A stretch of DNA of 54,303 nt from Bradyrhizobium valentinum (GCF_001440405.1 NZ_LLXX01000025.1:96496-150798); one strand, 5' to 3'. Positions 1-9,074 are shown, counted from the first letter of the stretch. Numbers and translations are program-made. The notes: generated by a model not told the origin, from the sequence alone.

Positions 1-319
1 GGGGCGGCTGCGAGCCGCAGTCGTCCGGGGCGCGGGACGTCGAGCGGGCGCCTGTACGGTGATCGTCTCAAGAAGAACAGTATTTGCGGGGGGAGCGGCC
101 GCCTCTTGTGCCTGAATGGAACCGGCACCAAAGCCCACCAAATGTGCAACCAAACCCGCGCTAAATCGACCCGCCCGCCCGTTTTTTGACCGACTCCCCC
201 TCAAATCGCCCCACAACTTCACGACCAGTCCCCACTACTGTAATGTTATAACATAACGTTCCCGTATCGGGCGACGATGTCAAGGTCAACGTACATTGTT
301 ACACATGAGGGAGTGGACG
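1..319. other. Intergenic region upstream of the DUF1007 gene
   Basis: No convincing coding sequence is visible in the first 319 bases. The region opens with a small GC-rich inverted repeat (GCGGCT-GCG-AGCCGC, about 4-18) without a T tract, so I do not call it a terminator. The recognisable element is the Zur-like palindrome at 239-258, listed separately. Confidence 0.5.
239..258. promoter_or_regulatory. Candidate Zur (zinc uptake regulator) box
   Basis: The core TGTTATAACA at 244-253 is a perfect 10-bp palindrome. The wider element at 240-257, GTAATGTTATAACATAAC, is an 18-bp palindrome with a single mismatched pair. This closely resembles the alphaproteobacterial Zur consensus (roughly GTAATGTTATAACATTAC, from memory of comparative-genomics work). 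It lies about 60 bp before the DUF1007 start, where a repressor site would be expected. Confidence 0.7.
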
Positions 320-991
320 ATGGGCTATGAAGGTTTAAGAAGCATCGCGTGGTACGTGCGCAGACTGAGAAGGAGCCTCATTGCGGGCACGGCAGCATTG
401 CTCGCTCTGGTCGATCCTGCCGACGCGCACCCGCACGTATGGGTGACGATGCAAAGCGAGATCGTTTACGCGGAAGACGGCACGGTAACGGAGATCCGCC
501 ACCGGTGGACCTTCGACGAGATGTTCTCGACCTTCGCAGTGCAAGGCCTCGATAAGCGCAAGAAGGGAGAGTTTTCTCGGGAGGATCTCGCCGGCCTTGC
601 CCAAGTAAATGTAGAGTCTTTGCAGGAGTACCGTTACTTCACTTTCGTGCGCTCGTCGTCCAAGCGCGTCTTGCTTCAAAAGCCAACCAACTACTGGCTG
701 GATTACAACGACGGCCTGCTGACGCTGAACTTCACCCTTCCATTGAAGACACCGGTAAGCGCGCAAACGCTCAGCCTTGAATTCTACGATCCCGTCGGCT
801 TTGTCGATTTCACCCTCAGCGAGCGCAATGCGATGAAGCTCATCGGCGCGCCGGCCGCCTGTAAACTAAACATTCGCAAGCCGGCCGCGGGACCGTCGAC
901 ATCGACCCTCAGCGAAGCATTCTTCAATTCGCTTACGGCATCGAGCAACTGGGGTGAGCAATTCGCCAGCAAGATTACGATTCAGTGCTGA
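320..991 (+). CDS. DUF1007 family exported protein, probably zinc-regulated
   Basis: A 223-residue protein of the DUF1007/COG3683 family, described as a periplasmic component of an uncharacterised transport system. After a basic N-terminus and a hydrophobic signal-like segment (SLIAGTAALLALV) comes the family motif HPHVWV, followed by the aromatic-rich RHRWTFDEMF region. I chose ATG 320 because GAGGGAG at 307-313 gives a good ribosome-binding site; in-frame ATGs at 296 and 305 would lengthen it. In many proteobacteria DUF1007 is paired with a NicO-like permease in Zur-regulated loci. Here it stands alone and is preceded by a Zur-like box, so a zinc-starvation role is likely. The specific metal and partner are inferred. 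Confidence 0.75.
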   Translation: MGYEGLRSIAWYVRRLRRSLIAGTAALLALVDPADAHPHVWVTMQSEIVYAEDGTVTEIRHRWTFDEMFSTFAVQGLDKRKKGEFSREDLAGLAQVNVESLQEYRYFTFVRSSSKRVLLQKPTNYWLDYNDGLLTLNFTLPLKTPVSAQTLSLEFYDPVGFVDFTLSERNAMKLIGAPAACKLNIRKPAAGPSTSTLSEAFFNSLTASSNWGEQFASKITIQC

Positions 992-1009
992 GTATTTTGT
1001 CTTGCGACC

Positions 1010-1150
1010 TTAGCGCCGGAAGAAGTGATCGGCCGCCCAGTAAGGCATACGCCGCAACCGTGCCAGACGACTGCGCCGGCTTCGCCGCACCCAGCGAGGC
1101 GCCGGCTGCGGGAGAGGTTTTCGGGCGAACATCACGACGGTGTTTTGCAT
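1010..1150 (-). CDS. Possible 46-residue arginine-rich peptide
   Basis: A short minus-strand ORF starts at ATG 1150 with a modest AGGG upstream and ends at 1010, after the ialB stop at 1195. The predicted peptide is very basic (runs such as RRSRRSR) and ends WAADHFFRR. I recognise no family. It could be a small gene at the end of the tonB operon or a chance ORF in GC-rich DNA. Confidence 0.2.
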   Translation of the reverse strand: MQNTVVMFARKPLPQPAPRWVRRSRRSRLARLRRMPYWAADHFFRR

Positions 1151-1194
1151 GCGATCGACCCTTGCTTCTTGATTGAAAAACAAACTGGTCGGCG

Positions 1195-1791
1195 TCACCT
1201 CGCGAGCTGACTCATTCGATCGAGTGCCGCGCCAAACCCGTTCAGCGACACATTGAAGGTGACGGCCTCTCCGCTCGAGAGGTTGAGCGATGCGACCGTA
1301 AGCTTGCCCGCTGTGCGCATGGCGTCGGTCGCAACCGTCGGGAAGCTCACCGGCAACAGGCAGCCCTGCGGCACGCAGGTCGAGAACCGCAGTCCCTTGC
1401 CGAGGTCCCTGTCGTCGAGCTTGAGCAGCGCGCCGGCATCGAGGTTCAGCCCGAACGGCATCAGGATGCTGCCTTCGGTCTTGCCGTCCTTGGGTGGGTG
1501 CAGTTCGATGGCGTAGACGCGCTGGCCGGTCTCGCGATTGCCCTGCGCCTGCGACAACAGACAAACCTTCTGCCGCTCGGCGATCCGGCAATCGACCGTC
1601 CAGTCGCCATAGGTCTCGTTGATCGCGGATGCTCCGTTCGGCAGCGTTGCGGCCGGCGCTGCCGGTTGCTGCGCGGACAGAGTCTGTCCCTGGCGCGGCG
1701 CAGGCTGTGCGACGGCGGCGTTCATTATCGCGACCAGCATGAGGGCAACGAAAGCAGCAATGCGCAACAAGGTCGGTTTGCAGGACATCAT
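1195..1791 (-). CDS. Invasion-associated locus B (IalB) family protein
   Basis: A 198-residue exported protein with a hydrophobic signal peptide (LLRIAAFVALMLVAIMNAAVA), a short Ala/Pro/Gln linker, then the IalB domain. That domain opens with YGDWTVDC and carries the paired cysteines of the family (DCRIAERQKVCL and FSTCVPQGCLLP). IalB proteins were named from Bartonella erythrocyte invasion, but free-living Rhizobiales carry several copies of unclear periplasmic function. The start overlaps the tonB stop in an ATGA (1788-1791), so it is translationally coupled to tonB as the last gene of the iron operon. A role supporting the outer-membrane receptor or envelope is inference. Confidence 0.85.
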   Translation of the reverse strand: MMSCKPTLLRIAAFVALMLVAIMNAAVAQPAPRQGQTLSAQQPAAPAATLPNGASAINETYGDWTVDCRIAERQKVCLLSQAQGNRETGQRVYAIELHPPKDGKTEGSILMPFGLNLDAGALLKLDDRDLGKGLRFSTCVPQGCLLPVSFPTVATDAMRTAGKLTVASLNLSSGEAVTFNVSLNGFGAALDRMSQLAR

Positions 1792-2633
1792 CGATTGAAC
1801 CTGATGGGAACGGCGAGCGTGACGGAGCCGCCGCCGACATCGGGAGGCGGTGTGGGCACCGGGCTGGCGCGGCGCGGCAACGAGACCGCCTCCGCATCAA
1901 GCGCGGAATCGCCGGATGATCGAACCAGCCGTGACGAAAGCACCTGGCCCGAGCGATCGATGGTGAAGGCAACCATTGTGACGACGGTGCCGGCCGCGGC
2001 CGCCGGACGCTTGTGGCGATTGAGATGCGCCATCAGCGCACTGCGCCAGGACGCCGGTGACATCGACGGATCAAATGACGCACTGGCGTGTGCCGCGGCC
2101 GCGCGATCGGAGCGTTGAGCTTGCGATGTCGGCGGCGCGGTGGTCTGTGGTGCGCGGGTCTTCTTCGGATCTATCGGCTTGTTCTTTTCGACCGTCTTCA
2201 CCTTGGGCGGCGACTTCTTGACGGGTTCGGGTTTTGGCGGCTCCGGTGGCGGTGGGGTAAGTACCGCTTCCGCATTCTCGTTCTCCGGTAGCTTCTCGAC
2301 CACTTCCTGCGGGACAGGCTCCTGCACCTCTTCGGGCTTTTCGACAGGTTTCTCCGGCTCGTCAGGCGTAGGCTCGGTTTGCGCCTCGGTCATCTGCAGC
2401 CCCGGCGCCACGTCCTGCGGCGGCGCTTCAGGCGAGACCGCCAGTGGTGCCAGTTCGATCATTACGGCGGACGGTGGCTCGCCCGCTGCCGTTGCCGGCT
2501 TCCAATTGAGCGCGAGCCAAGCGCCGCCGCCATGCGTGGCCACGACGACAATCACCGCAGCGGTCCAGCGCAGCGCCGACAGTGCGGTGAGGTTGCGCTC
2601 TGGCCGGCCATCGGGATCGCGCCAGTCGATCAT
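1788..2633 (-). CDS. tonB: Energy transducer TonB
   Basis: A 281-residue TonB protein. One N-terminal membrane anchor (WTAAVIVVVATHGGGAWLAL, about residues 28-47) is followed by a long Pro/Glu/Lys-rich periplasm-spanning region. The C-terminal TonB domain includes YPxxA-like sequence replaced by HLNRHKRP, plus FTIDRSGQVLSSRLVRSSG and the terminal LDAEAV segment. It couples the ExbB-ExbD proton channel to TonB-dependent receptors, here most likely the receptor encoded at 6567-9074. Its ATG overlaps the exbD stop (2630-2633) and its stop overlaps the ialB start, so the three genes form a coupled unit. Confidence 0.92.
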   Translation of the reverse strand: MIDWRDPDGRPERNLTALSALRWTAAVIVVVATHGGGAWLALNWKPATAAGEPPSAVMIELAPLAVSPEAPPQDVAPGLQMTEAQTEPTPDEPEKPVEKPEEVQEPVPQEVVEKLPENENAEAVLTPPPPEPPKPEPVKKSPPKVKTVEKNKPIDPKKTRAPQTTAPPTSQAQRSDRAAAAHASASFDPSMSPASWRSALMAHLNRHKRPAAAAGTVVTMVAFTIDRSGQVLSSRLVRSSGDSALDAEAVSLPRRASPVPTPPPDVGGGSVTLAVPIRFNR

Positions 2634-3115
2634 GGCTGCGGCGATCCCCCGCTTTGCGGGGAACCCGGAGGCACGGCGGCCGGACCTGCGATCTGCCCGA
2701 CGTCTTCGAGGCCGACCAGCGCGATCTTGAGATAGCCCGCCTGCCGGAGCAGGTTCATGACGTTCATCAGGTCGCGATAGGCGACGACGCCGTCTGCACG
2801 CAGGAAGATGCGCTGCTCTCGGTCATTGCTGGTTTGCTGGTCGAGCGTTGCCTGCAGCGCGCTGCGCGGGACGTTCTCGTTGCCGAGCGCCAATGTCAGG
2901 TCGGGCTTCACGGTCAGGAATACGGGCTTGTCCGGCCGCGGTTGCTGCTGCGCGTTTGACACCGGCAAGTCCACAGCGACGTCGACCGTTGAAAGAGGAG
3001 CCGCCACCATGAAGATGATGAGAAGGACTAGCATCACATCGATAAACGGCGTGACGTTGATATCGCTGACCTCGGTGAGGTCGCCGTCTTGCGGGTCCTT
3101 AAGCGTGACGGCCAT
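2630..3115 (-). CDS. exbD: Biopolymer transporter ExbD
   Basis: A 161-residue ExbD/TolR protein with a short cytoplasmic N-terminus, the INVTPFIDVMLVLLIIFMV transmembrane helix and a periplasmic domain. The conserved membrane Asp, needed for proton-driven rotation in the family, lies in the FIDVMLVLL motif (about residue 27). The protein extends past the usual ~140 residues with a Gly/Pro/Ser-rich tail. It starts 3 bases after the exbB stop and overlaps tonB, as expected for an exbBD-tonB module. Confidence 0.92.
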   Translation of the reverse strand: MAVTLKDPQDGDLTEVSDINVTPFIDVMLVLLIIFMVAAPLSTVDVAVDLPVSNAQQQPRPDKPVFLTVKPDLTLALGNENVPRSALQATLDQQTSNDREQRIFLRADGVVAYRDLMNVMNLLRQAGYLKIALVGLEDVGQIAGPAAVPPGSPQSGGSPQP

Positions 3116-3118
3116 GGT

Positions 3119-4204
3119 TTATTCCCAAGAACGGCGCGCCGTCGCAGCACGGGGCAGCTGATCGACCGGCGCCGCGCGCTCTTCGACAGAAAGATGCGAA
3201 GGCGTCGTTGACGGATGACCTGCAGCGCCGACGATGGCATTCCTTTCAAGATCGCGCGAGAGGTGCTGCAGGACCTCGCCCGAAGCGTCGGACAGGAGCG
3301 CGCGGTAGCCGGCAATGGCGCGCGCAAACACATTGTAGATGATCACCGCCGGGATCGCGGCGACGAGACCGATCGCGGTCGCCAGCAACGCTTCAGCGAT
3401 ACCAGGTGCGACGACCGCAAGATTGGTGGTCTTCGACTGCGAGATGCCGATGAACGAGTTCATGATGCCCCACACGGTGCCGAACAGGCCGACGAAGGGC
3501 GCGGTCGCGCCGATCGTCGCCAGGAGGCCGGTGCCGCGCGCCATGTTGCGGCCGGCGCTGGCTTCGATCCGCGACAGAGCGATGGCGAGGCGTTCCTTCA
3601 CGCCTTCCGCCGACAGGTCGGGCGAGCGCCTCAGCTCCCGCGCGGCCGCATGCACAAGGTCGGCGACAGGCCCAGTGCGCGTCCATCCCGCTTCGATCTC
3701 ACCCGTCGCCTCGACGAGACTGTCGGCGCGCTGGAGCTTCCGTGTCGCGCTCCGCGCCTTGCGCTTCGCGCCCGCGAGTTCGAGCCCCTTGCCGAGCCAG
3801 ACCGTCCAGGTCACGAGCGAGGCGAAGGCGAGCCCCACCATCACCGCCTTCACGACGATGTCGGCCTGCATGAACATGCCCCAGGGCGACAGGTCGTGCG
3901 GCAATGTTGCTGCTGCGGCCGCTGACGGCGGGCTCGCGGCCGCAGGTTCTGCCGATGTGTCTGCGCGAGGTTCGCCCGTTGCGGGTGATGCTGGTGGTGC
4001 GGGTGCCGCAGGTGCGGGATCGACGGCTGGCGCGGACGGTGCCGGCGGCTGCGGCGCGACCACAGGGGGTGACTGTTGTGGTTGTTGGTCTTGCGCGCGC
4101 ACGACGGCGGATGCATTTGACAGCAAAAGCAGGGACGCGAGCGCAAGGCGCGCGATCTTTTCGATTGTTATCCTTGCTGATGCTGGTTCAGAGATACGCT
4201 TCAT
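3119..4204 (-). CDS. exbB: TonB-system energizer ExbB
   Basis: A MotA/TolQ/ExbB proton-channel protein, 361 residues from ATG 4204. A signal-like segment (LALASLLLLSNASAVVRA) precedes about 75 residues rich in Pro and Ala, then the first membrane helix (AVMVGLAFASLVTWTVWL). The conserved core has TGLLATIGATAPFVGLFGTVWGIM and a final helix pair around IAEALLATAIGLVAAIPAV. The long exported N-terminus is common in alphaproteobacterial ExbB. An upstream ATG at 4348 has a better GGAG and would overlap the PepSY gene, adding 48 polar residues before the signal segment. I prefer 4204 because the signal peptide would then be N-terminal, but this choice is uncertain. Confidence 0.88.
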   Translation of the reverse strand: MKRISEPASARITIEKIARLALASLLLLSNASAVVRAQDQQPQQSPPVVAPQPPAPSAPAVDPAPAAPAPPASPATGEPRADTSAEPAAASPPSAAAAATLPHDLSPWGMFMQADIVVKAVMVGLAFASLVTWTVWLGKGLELAGAKRKARSATRKLQRADSLVEATGEIEAGWTRTGPVADLVHAAARELRRSPDLSAEGVKERLAIALSRIEASAGRNMARGTGLLATIGATAPFVGLFGTVWGIMNSFIGISQSKTTNLAVVAPGIAEALLATAIGLVAAIPAVIIYNVFARAIAGYRALLSDASGEVLQHLSRDLERNAIVGAAGHPSTTPSHLSVEERAAPVDQLPRAATARRSWE

Positions 4205-4350
4205 TCCAGCTCTTTCGGTTGGGGATGTATCCGCTGGCTGGCTTGCTCTGGAGGTCCGGAGCTGGCTGGCTTGCGGCGCACTCCCCGGTCGGGAAGTTCG
4301 TTGTCGGTATGCCCTTTCGGCTTCGGCGCGCTGGCTGGACTCGTCCATGG

Positions 4351-5997
4351 TCACTCCGCCGCGATTGCGACTGGCTCGTGCGCCGTGTGGTCATCGCCCT
4401 TGCGGATGGACCAGATGCTATCGGCGGGGCCGTGCCTGACGCGCCGCGCGGTGGCGATCGCCATCCAGGCGAAGCAGAGCGCGCCGATGAAGGCGACGAC
4501 ATCGACGCCGATCGTCGCGGCGCTGCCATGTGCCCACATGCCGAGCGCCGGGAACAGCAGCGCCAGTACAGTCGTCAGCGGAATCGAAATTGTCGCGGCG
4601 GCACACAGCCACAGCAAATGCACGGCCGAGCGCGCCGCACCCCATGCAAAGGCCCATGCGACCGAACCGAGGAACACGGCGTAGTAGATATATGCGTGCC
4701 ATGCATTGAGATCAGCGACGCTGCCGTGCAGCCACTTGGCGGCGACGATGGTGAGCGAGAGACCGGCGACGCACCCAAGGCAAACGCCTACGGTCGCGCT
4801 GCCCAAAAGGCGCGTCGAGCGCGGTTGCTCGTCCTCGCGGCCCTTGCGAGCCTTCTTCCGCCGCGTCTCTACCCACAGCAGGTTGCCCGAATAGAACAGC
4901 CATGCCCCGGAAAAACCGAGGAAGAAATAGGCCCATGTGATCGTGATCCCGCCATACTCCCCTGTATGGAGGGCGAAGATTGTTGTCGACGCTCGCCGGT
5001 CCGGGTCTTGGCGCGATGCACGATTATCCTTGATGAGATTGCCGGTCACGGCGCTGAGCATGACGCCTCCGAAGCTTGTATGCCCAACATAGCCGCGCTC
5101 GGCTCCTACGAATCTCACGGCAGCGGCTTTATCTCCGAAATTCTTGAAGATCATGACCTTAGGCTCAAAATCGGGCACCTGAGCGTGCAGGCGTTGAAGC
5201 AATTGCCCGGGCGACATCATTACATCCGCGTCCCCGGTGGGGTTAGGCGCGGTCCACCGCTCGAAATCGCGTTTCATCACGACCTTTTGCCTGCCACCGA
5301 AGATCACGCTCTCTTGCGCGGACCAGAGCGGGCCGCCGAAGCTCCATGCCGTTGCGGTCACCGCCATCACAAGGTGAAACGGGAGTGCTGTAACTCCGAC
5401 GACGTTGTGCGCGTCCAGCCACATGCGCTTGAGGTTATGGCCGACACGCAGAGCCAGAAAATCTTTGGTGAGTGACGGCAGCAGCACGATCATGCCGGCG
5501 ATCAGCGCCACACCGTAGAGGAGCGAGACCACCCCCATGAAATACGATCCCCACGGCTCTGGAATCCCGACGCGCATGTGGATTGCATTGATGAACTCCG
5601 CCAGTTCGGACGGCTCCTCCTGCTTCGACAGCAGCGTGCCATCAGGTTTTAGCGTCGCCCACCAATGGACGTGCTCGTGCGGCTGGCCTTCTTGATGCGC
5701 CGCGTCTTCTTCCCAAGTTACCCGCGCGGGTTCGTTCTCATGTCCCCGCAAATGCAGCGTGATGCCTTCCTTGCGCGCTTCAGGATGGGCGGCGACGACC
5801 AATTCGAGGAGACGGTCCGCGTCGTCCAAAGGAACCGCAGCGACACCTGCGGCAGGCGGCGATGCCCAGCGTGCTATCGGCTCCTGAAACATGGTGAGCG
5901 CGCCCGCATAAAAGGCGATGAACAGAGCTAAACCGCAACTGATGCCGGTCCATGTGTGGACTGTCTTATAGTGCTTGACGATATCGGCGCGGATCAT
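4351..5997 (-). CDS. PepSY-associated transmembrane domain protein
   Basis: A 548-residue membrane protein of the PepSY_TM (PiuB-like) family. It begins HYKTVHTWTGISCGLALFIAFYAGALT, the usual first helix with its conserved His. A periplasmic PepSY-type region follows, then further helices including NVVGVTALPFHLVMAVT and ITWAYFFLGFSGAWLFYSG and a C-terminal group of four hydrophobic segments. Such proteins are repeatedly encoded beside siderophore receptors; several, such as FoxB-type proteins, are proposed to reduce ferric siderophores at the inner membrane. The start at 5997 is preceded by GAGGG. It sits between the two small membrane proteins and exbB in the same operon. Confidence 0.85.
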   Translation of the reverse strand: MIRADIVKHYKTVHTWTGISCGLALFIAFYAGALTMFQEPIARWASPPAAGVAAVPLDDADRLLELVVAAHPEARKEGITLHLRGHENEPARVTWEEDAAHQEGQPHEHVHWWATLKPDGTLLSKQEEPSELAEFINAIHMRVGIPEPWGSYFMGVVSLLYGVALIAGMIVLLPSLTKDFLALRVGHNLKRMWLDAHNVVGVTALPFHLVMAVTATAWSFGGPLWSAQESVIFGGRQKVVMKRDFERWTAPNPTGDADVMMSPGQLLQRLHAQVPDFEPKVMIFKNFGDKAAAVRFVGAERGYVGHTSFGGVMLSAVTGNLIKDNRASRQDPDRRASTTIFALHTGEYGGITITWAYFFLGFSGAWLFYSGNLLWVETRRKKARKGREDEQPRSTRLLGSATVGVCLGCVAGLSLTIVAAKWLHGSVADLNAWHAYIYYAVFLGSVAWAFAWGAARSAVHLLWLCAAATISIPLTTVLALLFPALGMWAHGSAATIGVDVVAFIGALCFAWMAIATARRVRHGPADSIWSIRKGDDHTAHEPVAIAAE

Positions 5998-6004
5998 GTT
6001 GCCC

Positions 6005-6298
6005 TCACGCGAAGAAATAGAAGCGGCAGGCAAACAGCGCCGCGAAGGCGATCAGGTTCGCCGCGCCGAGCCATGTCCAAGCCGCGCGACCGCTGCGAAA
6101 CAGGAAGCAGAGGCCGAACACTGCGATCCAGACGAACGCTTCCAGGTGACGCATAAGCGAGTAGCGCCCAGTCGGAGCGTCTATGCCGCCCGGGCCCAGA
6201 TAGGCGTAGAGGCCGACCAGCGAGAGCGCCAAGCCCAAACCAAGGATTGCGCCAGCGCTGGCCTTTGCCCAGTAGTCGGGACGAATATCTTCCGCCAT
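6005..6298 (-). CDS. Small membrane protein of the iron-uptake operon
   Basis: A 97-residue protein with three predicted hydrophobic segments (ASAGAILGLGLALSLVGLYAYL, LEAFVWIAVFGLCFLF and WLGAANLIAFAALFAC). The start at ATG 6298 has GGAG eight bases upstream. It lies 1 base after the DUF3325-like gene and 7 bases before the PepSY gene, so co-transcription is near certain. Siderophore operons often carry two tiny membrane proteins here (DUF3649 and DUF3325). I cannot assign this one to DUF3649 with confidence, so it is left unnamed. Confidence 0.7.
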   Translation of the reverse strand: MAEDIRPDYWAKASAGAILGLGLALSLVGLYAYLGPGGIDAPTGRYSLMRHLEAFVWIAVFGLCFLFRSGRAAWTWLGAANLIAFAALFACRFYFFA

Positions 6299-6299
6299 G

Positions 6300-6563
6300 T
6301 CAGTTGCTCCGCCAGTCGCGAAGCGCGGCGGCATAGGGAAAGGCGAACAGGCAGACCATCGCCACGTGCAGCGTCACGAATATCCCGGACAGCGGAAGAA
6401 ATGCCGCGATCCACGCGATGAGGCCGGCCACCAACAGCAGGCTTCCCGCCGCCAGAAGCGGCTTTCGCGGGAGATTTTGCGAAAGCCATTTCTGATTTGG
6501 GCTAGCAAGGTAGAGGCACGCACAGCCTAGAACGGTCAAAGTCAATGCTAGCACCACGATCAT
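6300..6563 (-). CDS. DUF3325 family small membrane protein
   Basis: An 87-residue, three-helix protein. The first helix runs into the LYLASPNQKWL motif typical of DUF3325, a family found next to TonB-dependent siderophore receptors and PepSY proteins. The conserved segment has Leu/Arg/Pro residues (NLPRKPLLAAG) before the second helix. It starts 3 bases after the receptor stop. Its molecular role is unknown; the context supports an accessory role in ferric-siderophore handling at the inner membrane. Confidence 0.75.
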   Translation of the reverse strand: MIVVLALTLTVLGCACLYLASPNQKWLSQNLPRKPLLAAGSLLLVAGLIAWIAAFLPLSGIFVTLHVAMVCLFAFPYAAALRDWRSN

Positions 6564-6566
6564 GGT

Positions 6567-9074
6567 TCAGAAATTGAACGTGGTTGAGAGGCGGAAAGTC
6601 CTCGGCTGACCTCGGTACACGAAGCCAGACGCATAAGTACCGGCCCAGTAGTCTTTGTCGAAGACATTATCGACATTGAAGCGGACAGTGACCGGCTTCT
6701 CGTTCAACGGAGAATTGAAGGTATAGCGTGCGCCAAGGTCTAGTGTGGTCCATGATGGAATAGTGACGCCGGAGGAGGTTGAGACAACCGCATCGCCAGT
6801 ATAAGTCAGCCGGCCGGTGAGCGTCAGCCCTTCCACGAAGGGTGCGTCCCATTCCGCTCCAACCACCGCGCGGACTCTCGGAGCGGTATCGTTCCTTTTG
6901 CCGTCGAGAGTACCGCCTTCGGTCTTGGTCAGGCGGGCGTCGAGCAGGGTGAGCCCGCCCAACAGACGAACGCCGGGCATGAGTTCGCCATAGGCGTTCA
7001 GTTCGATGCCGCGATTGCGCTCTTCTCCGTTCTGCGACAATGTTGGGTCCCCGCCCGCGGGATCGTCTATCGAAATTGCAGCGGCCTTGGCGATCTGGAA
7101 TACAGCCAACGTCGTCGTCACCTGACCCCAGTCGACTTTGACACCGGCCTCGTGCTGCTTGCTGACGTACGGCGGGAGTACCTCGCCAGCATTCGCGTAC
7201 GTCGTGCCGACGATGGTTCCTGCTCTCAGATCTTCTATATAGTTGGCATAGAGCGAAACGTTTTCCCACGGCTTGACGACCAGCCCAAACGCAGGAGTCC
7301 AGGCATTGGCGTCGTATTTCGAGGACAGCAGCCCTGTTGTAGTATTGAAGTTGTCGATCCCCGCTTCCTGATAGCGAATTCCGGCCATAAATTGGATACG
7401 CTCGTCGAGTATAGATAAGGTGTCTGCAAAGCCAATGCTGGACGCCGCCGTCTGGGAGCTCTTCCTGGGATCTCCGGGATCAGCAACAGAGGGCAGGAGC
7501 GGAAATACAGGATTATACATCGACTCTATTATCGAAGCGGATCCTTCGGACTCTGCACGTTTGTACGTAAGTTCTGACCGAGAAAGGTTAAGGCTCAAAG
7601 CGTGATCCACTGGGCCAGTATTCGCTTTAGCCCGAACGCCGCCTTGCATAGAGAAGATATCCCGCGAATAATGTTGTATTTCTCGCGCGATACTGTATCG
7701 GCCGGCGCTGTCGAGCAGCCGGACCTTTTCGTAGCCATTCAAGTCGGCTTCTGAACTCTGCTTACCTATGGCGGCATAGGCTGTGACGTTCTCAAGTATA
7801 TCGACTTCGCCTCGTATCATGCCCATGGTCGAGTTGGTTTTATATTCCGACCCGGGAGGAACGAGGCTCACTGTCGAGCTTGGTGCGCGAGGAAAGGATG
7901 ATAGCGAGCCGGCCACAGACCGAGCCTGGATATATACCCCATTCGGATCCAAATTTTGGGATTGATGTGCAAAGTCTGCTGACAGTCGGACACGTTCGCC
8001 GGAATAGTCGAGGTTGAGCGCCGCTGTACCGAGTTTCGAGTGTTGTGTATCGATTGGCGTATGACCGCCGTCGATAGATCCGTTGAAACGGATACCGAAC
8101 TTGTTGCTTGCTCCGAAACGACGGCCGACGTCAAGATGTGTACCAATTTGGGAGTTCGACACATAGCGCGTAGTCAGCTGCGTGATCGGTTCATTCGTTG
8201 CGCGCTTCGTGACTAGATTGACCGAGCCACCAATAGCGCCGGTGACCGCTGCGGACGCAAGCGTCATACCGTTCAGGAGTGCGCTTGGGCCTTTTAGAAT
8301 CTCCACGCGTTCAATGTAGTCGGACGACGGGAAAAACAGGGGTGCCATACCCGCCAAACCATTGAGGGTGCGGGTTCCGTCGATTCCGTAACCCCCAAAT
8401 CCCCGGATGACTTGGTAATCGTGGGGGGTACCGCTCGAAGTACTCGCTATAACAGAGGGATCATTGTTCAATACATCCTGAACAGTCCGCGCCTGCTGAT
8501 CCTCGATGAGCTTGTTCGTGTAACTGGTGAGACTGAACGGCGTGTTCATCACACTGCGGTTGCCGAGCATGCCGACCTGCCCGCCGGTCGCCACCTGCCC
8601 TCCGGCATAAGCCGGCATCGGCGTCATTGTCGAATTCGGATTGGCCCCCTGCACATCAATGGTGTCGAGCGGGATCGCGTCGGCTGGCAGCGCGCCAGCG
8701 CTACCGGCCGCATTCGGCTGAGAGATCGCGACCGTTGTCGGGTTCGTAAAACTGTAAGTGAGCCCAGTGCCTTGCAGGATTCGCGCGAGTGCCTGCTCGC
8801 GCGACAGCGGCCCGGACACACCGGGCGAGTTCATACCGGCCGCGATGCTCGCCAGATAGGTGACTTGCAGGCCGGCTTGCCGACCGAAGGTCGTCAGCGC
8901 GCGATTGAGCGGGCCCGCGGGGACGTTGAACGAAGTCTGCGCCGCGTTCTGCGCATACGCGAAGCGGTCGACCGTGACGACGCCGGCGACAATCGCCGTG
9001 GTCATCATCAGCGCTGCGATCGGAGCCCTGCTTCGATTGGTCCTGTCAGCGAATGTCCGAGCCCCGCGCCCCAT
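6567..9074 (-). CDS. TonB-dependent siderophore receptor with STN signalling domain
   Basis: An 835-residue outer-membrane receptor. A signal peptide ends near AYAQ (about residue 42). An STN domain follows (FNVPAGPLNRALTTFGRQAG through TVAIS, about 48-118), then a linker, the plug (TSYTNKLIEDQQARTVQDVL, GFGGYGIDGTRTLNGL, VEILKGPSALLNG) and a 22-strand barrel ending in Phe (FRLSTTFNF). The STN domain is the hallmark of receptors that signal through a FecR/FecI pair, and both are encoded immediately upstream. GGAG lies nine bases before the ATG. The plug and barrel resemble FpvA/FhuE-class ferric-siderophore receptors; the actual siderophore cannot be read from sequence. Confidence 0.93.
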   Translation of the reverse strand: MGRGARTFADRTNRSRAPIAALMMTTAIVAGVVTVDRFAYAQNAAQTSFNVPAGPLNRALTTFGRQAGLQVTYLASIAAGMNSPGVSGPLSREQALARILQGTGLTYSFTNPTTVAISQPNAAGSAGALPADAIPLDTIDVQGANPNSTMTPMPAYAGGQVATGGQVGMLGNRSVMNTPFSLTSYTNKLIEDQQARTVQDVLNNDPSVIASTSSGTPHDYQVIRGFGGYGIDGTRTLNGLAGMAPLFFPSSDYIERVEILKGPSALLNGMTLASAAVTGAIGGSVNLVTKRATNEPITQLTTRYVSNSQIGTHLDVGRRFGASNKFGIRFNGSIDGGHTPIDTQHSKLGTAALNLDYSGERVRLSADFAHQSQNLDPNGVYIQARSVAGSLSSFPRAPSSTVSLVPPGSEYKTNSTMGMIRGEVDILENVTAYAAIGKQSSEADLNGYEKVRLLDSAGRYSIAREIQHYSRDIFSMQGGVRAKANTGPVDHALSLNLSRSELTYKRAESEGSASIIESMYNPVFPLLPSVADPGDPRKSSQTAASSIGFADTLSILDERIQFMAGIRYQEAGIDNFNTTTGLLSSKYDANAWTPAFGLVVKPWENVSLYANYIEDLRAGTIVGTTYANAGEVLPPYVSKQHEAGVKVDWGQVTTTLAVFQIAKAAAISIDDPAGGDPTLSQNGEERNRGIELNAYGELMPGVRLLGGLTLLDARLTKTEGGTLDGKRNDTAPRVRAVVGAEWDAPFVEGLTLTGRLTYTGDAVVSTSSGVTIPSWTTLDLGARYTFNSPLNEKPVTVRFNVDNVFDKDYWAGTYASGFVYRGQPRTFRLSTTFNF

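Noticed and set aside
3904..5475. 523-codon plus-strand ORF
   Set aside because: Entirely antisense to exbB and the PepSY gene, which have clear family motifs. Its translation is low-complexity Arg/Ala-rich sequence, typical of GC-rich shadow frames.
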